Shown here: piece by piece, positions 24,391 through 34,800 of the stretch
How positions within the stretch are numbered: position 1 is the first letter of the stretch
Layout of the letters: the number at the start of each line of letters is the position of its first letter
NCBI GenBank assembly: GCA_021018995.1
Contig: CM037584.1
Location: forward strand, 173,866,317-173,930,316
Length of the DNA stretch: 64,000 bases
Origin: Chloranthus sessilifolius
Lineage: Eukaryota > Streptophyta > Magnoliopsida > Chloranthales > Chloranthaceae
Direction of reading: 5' to 3'
The notes under the pieces: model-generated
Told to the model about the DNA's origin: nothing
What the model saw: only the letters and a program-made list of their open reading frames with translations
Databases searched by the model: none
Program-made: the position numbers and the translations under genes

Positions 24391-24635
24391 CTTTATTGTG
24401 ATAATGAAGCTGCTGAAACTATTTCTTTAGACTTAGTACTGCACGAGAGGACCAAACATATTGAAGTAAATATTTACCTGTTTGGGAAAAGTATGATGGC
24501 TCACTAGAGCTCATTGATGTGTCATCCTCACACCAGCTTGCCAACATATTAACAAAGCAGTTGGACTCAATCCTCTTCATCATTTAATGATCAAACTGGG
24601 CATGTTAAAGTTTTCTTGCTCCAACTTGAGGGGAG
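24391..24635 (+). pseudogene. Ty1/copia RNase H 3' end, truncated
   Basis: The frame at 24391 reads through LYCDNEAAETIS and LHERTKHIEV, matching the end of the copia RNase H domain (conserved DN and HERTKHIE motifs). It meets a stop at about 24506. The remaining sequence to 24620 still resembles the usual C-terminal tail in shifted frames. A purine run, CTTGAGGGGAG, directly precedes the LTR as a polypurine tract. Everything upstream of RNase H is missing. Confidence 0.85.
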
Positions 24636-24890
24636 TGTTGGTGATTTGTAGTAGCGATGTGTTGTGTGCTAGTGCCTAGTAGTGTGCACTAGTGTACGTG
24701 GTGTATATGGAGTAACTCTGGGCTTGTGTATGTACAAATATATGCCCCTTCTCTAAGTAAGCTTTTGTCATTCTATCTCTCTGCTTTCTAATTCTCCTCT
24801 CTTCTATCTTGAACCCCTAAAACTCTAACCTAATCCTAAACCCATTCTGCAGACCCTAACACCACCGATCTTCTCACCAAATCTTTAACA
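24636..24890 (+). mobile_element. Copia 3' LTR, 255 bases
   Basis: It begins TGTTGGTGATTTG right after the polypurine tract and ends ATCTTTAACA, giving TGTT...AACA termini. Transcription-like features include a CT-rich run at 24770-24800. The matching 5' LTR is not in the window. Confidence 0.75.
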
Positions 24891-25400
24891 CATTATCTTC
24901 TATATCAAGCATCAAGGTCTGGTCAATGCTACGAGTAGCTAACCTGCCGATAAACATTAAATCATTAGTCACATATTTTCATTCCTCATTTATATTTTTT
25001 GATCAATAATGATAAAATTATCTAGAAGAAAGTGATAAAATTTTCCGATCTGCCAATTTTTTTTTGCGTCTAAAGATGCACCTTTGTTTTGATTCAACGT
25101 CGTCAACTCAAAATTTGGTGTAAAGTGATCGATGAAGTGATAAAAACAGTAAGTTACCGACAAGTTCTTCAAATGAATATCTTTACATTGTTACAATAAC
25201 TTGGTCAATGTTGTTAAAGTTAGAAGACAAGGCAAGGTGGCCTCACCTCATCTACACATGATTTTATATGGCCTAGATAATTTTTTAATTTCTATTCTAT
25301 GTGCAAAATACGTTCATACATACACGTACGGTAAGTCAAAGTTGATTGACTTTCTCCCTCCCCACGAACAAGCCTTCCTTGAGCTAATTGAGGCAAGGCT
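24891..25400. other. Non-coding stretch
   Basis: No coding region or repeat boundary was recognised. A C/D-box or tRNA-like fold was looked for and not found. Confidence 0.35.
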
Positions 25401-25560
25401 TGCCTAGGTGCAATGACAAGTGCTGTCCACCCAAACGATAGGTCGCGGGTTCGAGTCTTCGAATCAGCCTCTCCAAAATGGGGGTTCGAGGCTGCCTACT
25501 ACCTACCTTTCCCAGCCCCTGTTTTCAGCGGGAGTCTTGTGCACTGGGTACAATGCCCCT
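25400..25560 (+). mobile_element. Au-type SINE remnant
   Basis: GGTCGCGGGTTCGAGTCTTC is a pol III B-box region. It is followed in the expected order by CAGCCTCT, GGGGTTCGAGGCTGC and GCGGGAGTCTTGTGCACTGG, the diagnostic landmarks of the plant Au SINE. The A-box side (25405-25430) is degenerate, and there is no clean T tail. Probably inactive. Confidence 0.75.
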
Positions 25561-25725
25561 AACCCTTGCCTACGTGACCTAGGTGAACTTGATATATTCT
25601 ATTGGTTCCTACTCCTTTGTAAGCAAAGTGGTTCTTCACTGGATTTGTCTGGATGATGTAATTTCAATTCTAAGTGATTTTTAAAATTTCTGAAACAGTA
25701 TATTTATTAAAATGGCTATTTTCGA

Positions 25726-25866
25726 TCCACTAACATTAAAGAATCACCTTAAGAATGGTATGACTTTTAGCTGCATGTTCACTTACTCTTTACTTTATAA
25801 CAAAAGGGCTAAATGATTTGACTCTGTCGTGCAATGTATGAATCTCAATTCTAGTACATAATTCAG
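25726..25866 (+). repeat. Second repeat family of the snoRNA region
   Basis: Landmarks are TTTTAGCT, a CTTTCTTT-like tract, AAGGGCTAAAT, TGTAATGCTGTAATCTCAA and TAGTACATA. Other copies lie at 28250-28375, 28396-28545 and 29024-29175, and a fragment at 27787-27845. A TTTAGC/GCTAAA stem followed by AAATNA could be an H/ACA first hairpin and hinge. I could not draw a convincing second hairpin, so no RNA gene is called. Confidence 0.5.
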
Positions 25867-25954
25867 ATATGTATTTAACAAGATCTATGTGCTCCAATAA
25901 TGCAAACTATTTGTTATCAACCTAATAACATTAAAAATCATCTTCATTGATACA

Positions 25955-26103
25955 ACTTTTAGCTACCTGTACCAAGAGATGGTATGAATTTTTATTGCCC
26001 TTCTCTTGCATTGCCAGTGAGGTGGTAGCTAAATAAATTAGAAGAAAACTGGTTAGGTTGTTGTTAATTAGTCTACAACCTGCTTACCATTCTTCTAACA
26101 ATA
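25955..26103 (+). ncRNA. H/ACA snoRNA-like unit, copy 1
   Basis: Hairpin 1 has a perfect 10-base-pair basal stem, TTTAGCTACC with GGTAGCTAAA, and an upper stem AGAGA/TCTCT. A single-stranded hinge AAATAAATT holds an ANANNA H box. Hairpin 2 closes with AGAAG/CTTCT and has an apical AGGTTG/CAACCT stem. ACA stands at 26098-26100, three bases before the predicted 3' end. The target RNA is not known to me. Confidence 0.75.
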
Positions 26104-26260
26104 AGAAAATTGGAATTGAAAGTATTAATAGATCGAAGCTTAAACAATAGCTGACCTTCTTGCGAACATCAATGGCGCATATCTATCTACCAGTCCTTAA
26201 TGATGCACGCAACTATTTCCATTAACCTAGTGACATTAAGAAATCATCTTTATTGATACA

Positions 26261-26410
26261 ACTTTTGGCTACCTGTACCAAGAGATGGGTATGAATTTTT
26301 ATTGCCCATCTCTTGCATTGCCAATGAAGCGGTAGCTACATAAATTAGAAGGAAACTGGTTAGGTTGTTGTTTATTAGTCTACAACCTGCTTACCGTTCT
26401 TCTAACAATA
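26261..26410 (+). ncRNA. H/ACA snoRNA-like unit, copy 2
   Basis: The basal stem is TTTGGCTACC with GGTAGCT. The upper stem AAGAGATGGG/CCCATCTCTT is fully Watson-Crick. The hinge contains ATAAATT, and hairpin 2 has AGAAG/TTCT and AGGTTG/CAACCT. ACA is at 26405-26407. This is among the best-folding copies. Confidence 0.78.
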
Positions 26411-26565
26411 AGAAAACTGGAATTAAAAGTATTAATAGATCGAAGCTTAAACAATAGTTAATCTGCTTGCAAACATCAATGGCGTATATCTATCTACTAG
26501 TCCCTAATTATACACAACTATTTCTATCAACCTAGTGACATTAAGAAATCATCTTCAACGATACA

Positions 26566-26715
26566 ACTTTTGGCTACCTGTACCAAGAGATGGGTATGGA
26601 TTTTTGTTGCCCATTTCTTGCATTGCCAGTGTGGCGGTAGCTAAATAACTTACATGCAAACTGGTTAGGTTGTTTTTAATTTGTTGACAACCTGCTTACC
26701 GATCTTCTGACATTT
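26566..26715 (+). ncRNA. H/ACA snoRNA-like unit, copy 3
   Basis: It has the same fold as copy 2, except the upper stem of hairpin 1 uses a G-U pair (CCCATTTCTT). The hinge is altered to AAATAACTTACA, which still contains AAATAA. ACA is at 26710-26712. The basal closing of hairpin 2 is weakened (ATGCAA instead of AGAAGGAA). Confidence 0.7.
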
Positions 26716-26837
26716 AGAGAACTAAAATTTGAAGTATCAATATCTTGAGATTTAACCATTTAACCGATAGCCGACCTGACCTGCCTTCAGAATTCCTATC
26801 AAACTAATGGCATTAATAAATCACCTTCAATAATACA

Positions 26838-26997
26838 GCTTTTGGCTACCTGTACCAAGAGATGGGTATGGGTTTTTTGTTGCACATTTCTTGCATTGCC
26901 AGTAAGGAGGTAGCTAAATAAATAAGAAGGAAACTGGTTAGGTTGTTGTTTATTAGTTGTCAACCTGCTTACCATGCTTACCATTCTTGTAACAATT
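26838..26997 (+). ncRNA. H/ACA snoRNA-like unit, copy 4
   Basis: Hairpin 1 and the hinge are kept. The 3' strand of hairpin 2 carries a short internal duplication (GCTTACCATGCTTACCATTC) that would enlarge the loop. ACA is at 26992-26994. Function may be impaired. Confidence 0.6.
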
Positions 26998-27151
26998 TGA
27001 AAATTGAAAATATAAAGTATTAATAGATTGAAGCTTAAACGATAGCTGACCTGCTTGCAAACCTCAGTGGTTTATATCTACCAGTCACTAATGATACAGA
27101 CAACTCTATTCATCAACCTAATGGCATTAAAAAGTCACCTTCAATGATACA

Positions 27152-27300
27152 GCTTTTGGCTACCCGTGCCAAGAGATGGGTATGGATTTTTGTTGCCCAT
27201 TTCTTGCATTGCCAGTGTGGCAGTAGCTAAATAAATCAGAAGGAAACTGGTTAGGTTGCTGTTAATTTGTGACAACCTGCTTACCGATCTTCTAACAATT
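27152..27300 (+). ncRNA. H/ACA snoRNA-like unit, copy 5
   Basis: Both hairpins, the AAATAAATC hinge and ACA (27295-27297) are present. Copy-specific changes include TACCCG in the basal stem region. Its last 40 bases are repeated exactly at 27301-27340. Confidence 0.72.
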
Positions 27301-27340
27301 GTTAATTTGTGACAACCTGCTTACCGATCTTCTAACAATT
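27301..27340 (+). repeat. Exact 40-base duplication of the copy 5 3' end
   Basis: 27261-27300 and 27301-27340 are identical, so a second ACA tail (27335-27337) follows directly. Identity shows the duplication is recent compared with the array. Confidence 0.95.
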
Positions 27341-27462
27341 AGAGAACTAAAATTCGAAGTATCAATATATCGAGGTTTGACCATTTAACCAGTACTAGTA
27401 GCTGACCTGCTTGCAGAATTTCTATCAACCTAATGACATTAAAATGACCTTCAATGATACAA

Positions 27463-27612
27463 GCTTTTGGCTACCTTTACCAAGAGATAGGTATGATTTT
27501 TTGTTGCACATTTCTTGTACTGCCAGTATGGTGGTAGCTAAATAAATTAGAAGGAAACTGGTTAGGTTGCTGTTTATATGTTGTCATCCTGCTTACCGAT
27601 CTTCTAACAATT
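27463..27612 (+). ncRNA. H/ACA snoRNA-like unit, copy 6
   Basis: The basal stem is TTTGGCTACC with GGTAGCTAAA. The hinge AAATAAATT and closing AGAAG/CTTCT are intact. ACA is at 27607-27609. The apical stem of hairpin 2 is weakened by GTCATCCT in place of ACAACCT. Confidence 0.68.
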
Positions 27613-27892
27613 AGAGTGCTAAAATTGGAAGTATCAATATATCGAGGTTTAACCGTTTATCCAATAGCTGACCTGCTTGCAGACATCAATTACTTCTAAT
27701 TTAAATCCTCTCATCACTTCAAATATCTCTTCAATAGGGTCCATGTCCACAAGTCTCTAAATATTCAAATGACTATTTGCTATCTATCTAATGACAGTAA
27801 AGAATCGCCTTAAGACCGATATGACTTGTAGCTACATATTTATGTGTCGATACAAACAATTACTTGTTGTCCTAAGTATTAATAAATAATAA

Positions 27893-28043
27893 TATTGACG
27901 CTATCTGTACCAAGAGACGAGTATGGATCTTTGTTGCCCATTTCTTGCATTGCCAGTGTGGCAATAGCTAAATAAATTAGAAGGAGACTGGTTAGGTTGT
28001 TGTTAATTTGTTGACATCCTGCTTACCAATTTTCTACTATTAG
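27893..28043 (+). pseudogene. Decayed H/ACA unit, copy 7
   Basis: It aligns with the other copies through CTGTACCAAGAGA, TGCCAGTGTGGC, TAGCTAAATAAATTAGAAGG and TGCTTACC. The terminal ACA is replaced by ACT in CTACTATT, and the upper stem of hairpin 1 is disrupted. Likely non-functional. Confidence 0.7.
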
Positions 28044-28617
28044 AAAACTAAAATCAAAAGTCTTAATAGATAAACGTTTAGCGTTTCATCTCAAACGTTG
28101 AGATTTGGCCAATGCTCTATACGTGACTGATCTGCTTGCAAGCCCCACTAACACAATTTAAAATTTTAATTGAAGACCATTTACAGGAGGAAGTTTTAAA
28201 AACAAATACAATTTCGACATGTCCTCCAAAAACGTATCATTACAATAACTTGATATATATTTACCATTAGTGAGATCGTACTTATCTACTTCTTTTATAA
28301 GCAAAGTGACTAAATTACTTGCCCTTTCTAAAGTTTTGTAATGCTGTAATCTCAATTATAAGACAATTCAAATTCTCTTCAGTCAAGTCCACCTGTCTCA
28401 TGAATCACCTTAAGAGTAATAGGGCTTTTAAGTACATGTTCATCTGCTTCTTTCTTTTCAAGCAAAGGGCTAAATCATTTCCCCCCTCTTATGATCTGTA
28501 CTTTGTAATGCTGTAATCTCAACTATAGTACATATCCTCAAAATTCTCTTCAATAGGATTTACAATTCCCTAATGGTACGAATGGATACATGAATCTGCC
28601 TAATGAGAGGTCATCTT

Positions 28618-28740
28618 TAACAATAATGACATGTACCATGAGCCGGGTATTGCTTATTAAATCCCATTTCTGTATTGCCAGTGCGGCGGAAGCTAAATTG
28701 TTTAGAAGGAAACTGGTTAGGTTGTGACTTGTGAACTTTG
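28618..28740 (+). pseudogene. Decayed H/ACA unit, copy 8, truncated
   Basis: TTGCCAGTGCGGCGGAAGCT and GAAGGAAACTGGTTAGGTTG are retained. The 5' arm is scrambled, and the 3' arm with the ACA tail is missing. Confidence 0.65.
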
Positions 28741-30433
28741 AATGTATCGGTTGTCCTTCAACTGATTCATAATTTTCAGTTTGGTACATTTCAGCTTGTA
28801 GTTGTATGCGTTGCTTTTTTCTTTGTAACTTTTGCCTCAACCAACATCCCGTTGGCCCAAACAAAGCCCGTCTCATTTTGGAATTCTTCATTGTTTCTTT
28901 TGATTATCTTAATGGAATTCTTCAAATAGTGGTAGAAAAAATCTTAATTCTAAGAGAATTCTAATGTCTCTTCAATAAGATTGATGAGCCTCTAATTATA
29001 CAATTTGGTATTGTTCTCAATCACATTAAGGAATCATCTTGAAAGAGAGTAATAGCTCTTTTAGCTTCTTGTACACCTATTTCTATCTTTGTAAGAAAAG
29101 GGTTAAAACATGTGTCTGTTATGTTGTGTATTGTTTAATGATATAATCTCATTTCCAACCCGTAATCCAGATGTCTATTCACTAGGTCCACTAGATTCTT
29201 CCATCACTAATTTGTAGAAATTTCTAAGGGGCTTAACCACACTACAGAATCTCTCAGAATGTTACCCAACTTCCCTTGCCTACCCCAGAACGGTACCAAT
29301 CTCTGCATCCTTCATTTCTCACCCACTATTCATTCAATAACTCAAATCCGAACAAATACTCCTTAAATGCCACTCTAATTACTTTTCATCCCGGAACCAT
29401 ACTTAACCCAACTACCAACCTTGACCCTTCAAACCTAGTTAACTAATTTTTGAACTCCGTGTAATCTGTACTTAAACCAAGGTTTTAATAGCCAGACCGG
29501 CAACCGAGCCAGCGAGAGCAGTCTGGTTGGACTGGGTTAAACTCAGTTGGACTGAATTGTTTCAATGAACGCAGCACATATATTATATCAAAAAATGAAA
29601 AATCAAAACTGTACCAATGAACAATAATGAGAAAAAAACCCTCTAAGTTGCTTGGACATTGAAACAAATGACGGAAAGGAATAGATCATTAGATCTACTT
29701 TAGTAGTATTTTTCTAGCATAGTAAAATTCTAAAATACCCTTGATGGATTTACTGTTTTCATGTCTTGAAGCATTTCAGTTGTAACCATGGCATGTTTGC
29801 ATGAACAGTTAAATGATAATTGAGGGTTCATAAATTATAACTGGGAAAGTGCTTTTCTATGTTTATGTATATTTGTATTTTTTTTTTTTTTGCTTCTTTC
29901 ACAAAATCTGAAATAATATCAGAAACCGTAGGAAATAAATGCACACAAAGATAACAGCAACCTAGAAGCACTACTAAAAAGCAAAACATTTTCTATTGTC
30001 AAGTTCACTTGAACCTCTATATTGCCGTATCTGCTACATAAAAACGTGGAGATACATGTAAGTGAAGCCAAATATAAGAGCAAGATCTTTGCGAAGGTCT
30101 TTCTTTGAGATTTAAGAGGAATGGAACTTCAGATTGAAAAATGAGAGGTGCTTAAATGCAGCTTTCTTTAGGAGATACAAATTTCTCATCAAATGAAAGT
30201 TTTTGTGTTCATATGATAGATGATTAATCTAAAGTGCATATGTTTTTCTTATGTTTCTGTGCAATCAATTAGCATGTTTTCCAGTTTTGTGTGCATGTTA
30301 GATAAGCAGGCTTACAATGTTTGCTACTTTAGGCTTATGAACTGGAAAATGTTTCTGGTTAGCAGCTGCTGAGTTAGGAGAGTTGATTTTTACTGTCTAT
30401 TTAGATCTCAGTAGATCATTTTTCCTTGCGTAG
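28741..30433. other. Non-coding stretch upstream of the RNA-binding-protein gene
   Basis: It contains one more copy of the second repeat family (29024-29175), a GACTGGGTTAAACTCAGTTGG repeat at about 29530 and a T-tract at 29879. No coding region was seen. It may be the end of a long 5'-UTR intron or an independent promoter region. TTTTTCCTTGCGTAG at 30419-30433 is a good acceptor 27 bases before the ATG. Confidence 0.45.
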
Positions 30434-30460
30434 GGCTTAAATATTCAGAAGGTTATCGGG

Positions 30461-31765
30461 ATGGCATTTTGTGGTAGAATTGGGAGCCTTATCAGACAGA
30501 GTTTATTAAACAATGGCGTTTCAAATGGACCGGTTTCTTTGATATCCATGGCGAATCATGTTCGCTGCATGTCAGCATCTACAAAGCTTTTCGTTGGAGG
30601 TATACTTCCTTTTGTCCTGCTACTCGGAGTGTTTTGTTTCTTGATTTCAGAACCGATGTTACCTGATTCGCTGGTTCGCTCAGTTTGAATTCGGGTTCAT
30701 AATCTGCAATTCGCCAATTGCGAGTGAACCTGGGTCGCTAGGTGTAGGATGAGTTCTATTTTTAGATATTATGCAGGCACGTAATTACTAGTTATATTTA
30801 ACGTTTGCACATTCTATCATATATCCACTTGAGCATCGTTGGTTTGAGCATGGATATCTTCTAGGGAGGTTGAAGGATCAAATCTCCTTCCCTTTATTTT
30901 CTTTGAAATTGCTGTTTAAAAAAAGTCCAATTCACTCATATCCAGCGAACCGAACCGAACCGAACCGCGAACCAGTTTACGGGCCGGCACCAGCTATGGC
31001 TGAAAGCGAAACCTCTATTTTGATCCTTGCGGTGCAGAACCATTCCATATGCCTCATTGATATTTATTTAAATTGTTTGTCTTGTAGGTCTATCATTTGG
31101 GACTGATGACCAGTCACTTAGAGATGCATTTGCCAGCTTTGGTGACGTGACTGAAGGTGAGTTGGTCTACTTGGTGTCTTGTGGGGTGGTAATATGTAAG
31201 ATGAAGCCAAAATTACTCTTTGCCCTCATCATTTCTCGGAAATGACCATTATGTTCCTGAACCAAAATTATTTTTTTATCCTTGCTTTCTCCGAAGCTGT
31301 GTTAGCTATATGCGATCGCTTAATCACTTATTCACAGCTGCCACTTTTGGTCATAAGATTGCATATGCTGTGATGGCGTATACCCTATTATAGTGCTAGA
31401 CTTTAAGCGATGGGATAAGCGATAAATATGTGTTGTTGAATATTTAGTATGGGACGACAGACTGATGTCCAATTTATGCCATGGCATACAAAAGTATGCA
31501 ACATCATAAGCGGCAAGCATGGATCAAAATATCATCCGATACCGATACATATCGGTTTTGGACTTGGACGATACGGTAAATAGGGTTTTTCTTGGGCCCC
31601 TTAAAAAACTGTCAAATTATCGTCCGTATCGTCCAATGTATCGTTCGTATCGGTCCTCCATGGACTGATACCGAGTTTGACGCCTTGGTCCTACCAATAG
31701 CAAAAGTTATTTTATCAGTAAAATTTGGTGTTATTACACTAGATTTATAAAAGAGGCCTTGGGAA

Positions 31766-31842
<77 letters not shown>

Positions 31843-34800
31843 GAAGAACTTGTGTTTGGTCTGAACATCGAGTGACCATATTTGGTTCTCCATACATGGT
31901 TAGAATAGATGTCACTTAATCTACTGGATACCAAAAAGGGTACTTCTATTAGCGCCCACACAATGTCTGAAAGTGTCCACATCGGAAACCCCTTCAAACC
32001 CTTGATTGCTTCGGATCAGATGATGGAGATCGTGTTTCACCCCAATCTTGTAGACAATGGATCTTGAGATCATGTTGCACTTATCAAATGACCAGTTTTT
32101 TATTCCACATCTCACAGTTCCCCCAGAAATGGCCCTAAAATCAATCGTGTTTGAGCGTGATGGGCATTTTTTGGGATCTGTGGCATGTGGAATAAAAAAC
32201 TGACCGTCTGATAGGTGCGACATGATCTCAAGATCCATTGTGTGGAAAGATCGGGGTGAAACACGATCTCCATCATCTGATCCGAAGAAATCAATGGTTT
32301 CGAAGGGGTTGGACACGGGGGCGCTTTCAGAGATTGCATGGGCGCTAATAGAGGTACCCTACCGAAAATGTCCCCTGTTTTATTTGAATTACCAAAAAAT
32401 GCGTTTTATCTTTTGTGAGTACAAAAATTTCTCTGATTATTGATCGCTTAGTTGTATCCACAAATGAGGACAGAATAGTAGTTGCTATGGTTGGTCCAAA
32501 CATGGGCTCCGACCTCTATATTCTTCTTTTTTAGACACGCGATGAATATCTAGTGATCCGTTTAGTGATTTTATTTTTTTGCTTGAACTATTTGTTGGTC
32601 TGATTGTTAATCCTTTTACTAATTCACTTGCACTCCCAGAAATCTTTGATCATAATTGAATGAAACAATTGCCTTATCGTATCTATTTGGAGCCAGCTCC
32701 TATAATTCAATAATTGCATTAAAAAATTATCCTACCTTAAATACTTTAGTATAACATTTTAAAAATTGCTTATTTTAATGAAAATTAAATCTTCTCTAGA
32801 CCATTTTTTTTAATATATTGTATTTTTGGATAATGGGATATCCAGCCTCTTAGAGCACTGGACTAAGTCGCCGGGTGCATGTGACACCTGCACATCTCAC
32901 GCACCAGTGATTGAGGGTAAATCAATACGAGTGGCTAACAAGGGGTGGGATTCGAACTCAGAACCTCCCCCATTGTTTAATTTTGTTTTAGTTTTATATA
33001 GTACTTGACAATTATAAAGAGATATCGGAGTAATAATTGTTTTCTTATTATAAAATTTTTGGCTTTGCATAGAATGAATATTAAAATGTTGTTTTCGACC
33101 CTATGATATAACCTCCTGTTATGGAGGGACTCGTGATGTGCAAAAAACTGCAAAAATCTGATTGATATTTTGGGGAATTCTTCTCTTTAAGTCAGATTTC
33201 TTCCTCCTTCCCTCTATTTGTTTTTTTTAGTTTTTTATTTTCCAATTATTTATTTATTAAATTTATGTTCGAGTTTGATGGATCTGTGGAAGATGATGAT
33301 GAATCTATAGGTCCGTGTTTCGAACTCAGAACCTCCCCCGTTGGATGTTTTAGTTTGATATGGTACCTGACAATTATAAAGAGATATTAGAGTAGTAATT
33401 ATTTTCTTATAATAAAATTTTTGGTTTTGCATAGGATGAATATTAAAATGCTGTTTTCGACCTTATGATATAACTTCCTGTTATGGACTCTGGTGTGCAA
33501 AAAAGTGCAAAATAATGATTGATATATTCGGGATTTCTTGTATTTAAGTCAGATTTCTTCCTCCCCTCTAGTTGTTTTTTTTAGTTTTTTATTTTCCAAT
33601 TATTTATTTATTAAATTTATGTTTGAGTTTGAGGGATCTGTGGAAGATGATGATGAATCTATTGGTCCGTGTTTCTGAATGAGTCATGATTGATACACTA
33701 TTACTTATCTCTGATTCCACCGCTCCCCATATCTATACCATAAGTATTTATATTATTTATATTTGTTTTTCATGAACTAAATTATAATTACACAATACAA
33801 TTTTAAACTAAGATTCAAAATATTATCCTTGTAAAAATCACTGGTGCTGATTTTGTCCCAGTATATCTCTTTCGAGTCTGTTAGTCCGCGTGCTTGAGTT
33901 TTTTGTAATGGTTCAAATTCCAGACTGGAACTCAGACCACGGATACAAACCTGGTTGATCCCCTATCAGATTATCATAAAGATAATTACAAATAAAAAAC
34001 GAAGATCGAAAATACTAAAACAAGGAAAGTGTGCTGTAATACCTATACGGAAGACCAATTAAATCAATTAAAAAATTCCTATGGATTCATATCTTGAGCA
34101 TTCCGTCTAGTTGCTTATTATTCATTGAAGATTTCACCGTTCACAAAAAATTATTTCATCCTATCATGACAGCACCATAAGTTCATAACCATATCATTGA
34201 CCACGATATTAACCATAATCCACCAATCATCGGTCGATTATGTTCATGAGTTAAATCATACAGCAGTAGATATGAACCATCAACCAATAACCACTTGACT
34301 GTATGGACACCTCAATTATATCTTCAAGAACGGTACAATTTTGATTTGAAAAGTTTTAAATAGGCTCATAGTTTCCTCATCGAGTAATCACCTTGCCCAC
34401 CAAAATTGCTTACACATGCATCTTGGGTAGTGCCATAATATTGACTAGACATGGTATCTGGATGCTGCGTTCCTCATCGGTTTCACTCTGTCTCTCTCTC
34501 TCTTCTTTTTTATGCATTCCTAGCCCCTCAAAAAGAAGAAGGGCATGAGCTTGTAGCACATTGAAGGGTTGACAATATTGCAATCTCAAAGTTGCAAGTA
34601 CGAGCTTGGCCTACCCATCAAAAGAAAAAGAACAGTTGGAAGCGTCCTGTTGAGCTTGCCGAGAGAAAGAGAGGTTTTGAGCAGCTTGTTTCTAACTCAG
34701 ACTTCAGGTTGGATTTAGTGTGCTGCTATACAACAGATTGGTTGGTGTTATTAAGTTTAAAGTGGGAGGAATTTTTTGTTTATTTAAAAAGTGTGATAGT

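Larger units (their letters stand above)
25920..28740 (+). repeat. Tandem array containing the H/ACA units and shared spacers
   Basis: Unit starts are spaced 306, 305, 272, 314, 311 and about 430 bases. The spacers are also related: GAAGCTTAAACAATAGCTGA, TGCTTGCAAACATCAATGG and TATCAACCTAATGACATTAA recur in order. So whole transcription-unit segments, not just the RNA units, were duplicated. The ordered paralogues on one strand suit plant snoRNA clusters processed from a common precursor. Confidence 0.85.

Noticed and set aside
25440-25470. tRNA gene suggested by the GGTTCGAGTC B box
   Set aside because: No clover-leaf can be formed, and the flanking words place it in an Au-type SINE.
25640-25690. 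C/D-box snoRNA (ATGATGT ... CTGA) near 25653-25693
   Set aside because: The box C match is poor, the terminal stem is only about four pairs, and the span is too short for a credible guide.
25955-28740. Regularly spaced repeats resembling a CRISPR-like layout
   Set aside because: This is a plant nuclear sequence. The spacers are themselves homologous and units are about 150 bases, so it is a tandem gene-type array.
28550-28891. 113-codon minus-strand open frame
   Set aside because: It lies antisense to decayed array copy 8, with no homologue recognised.
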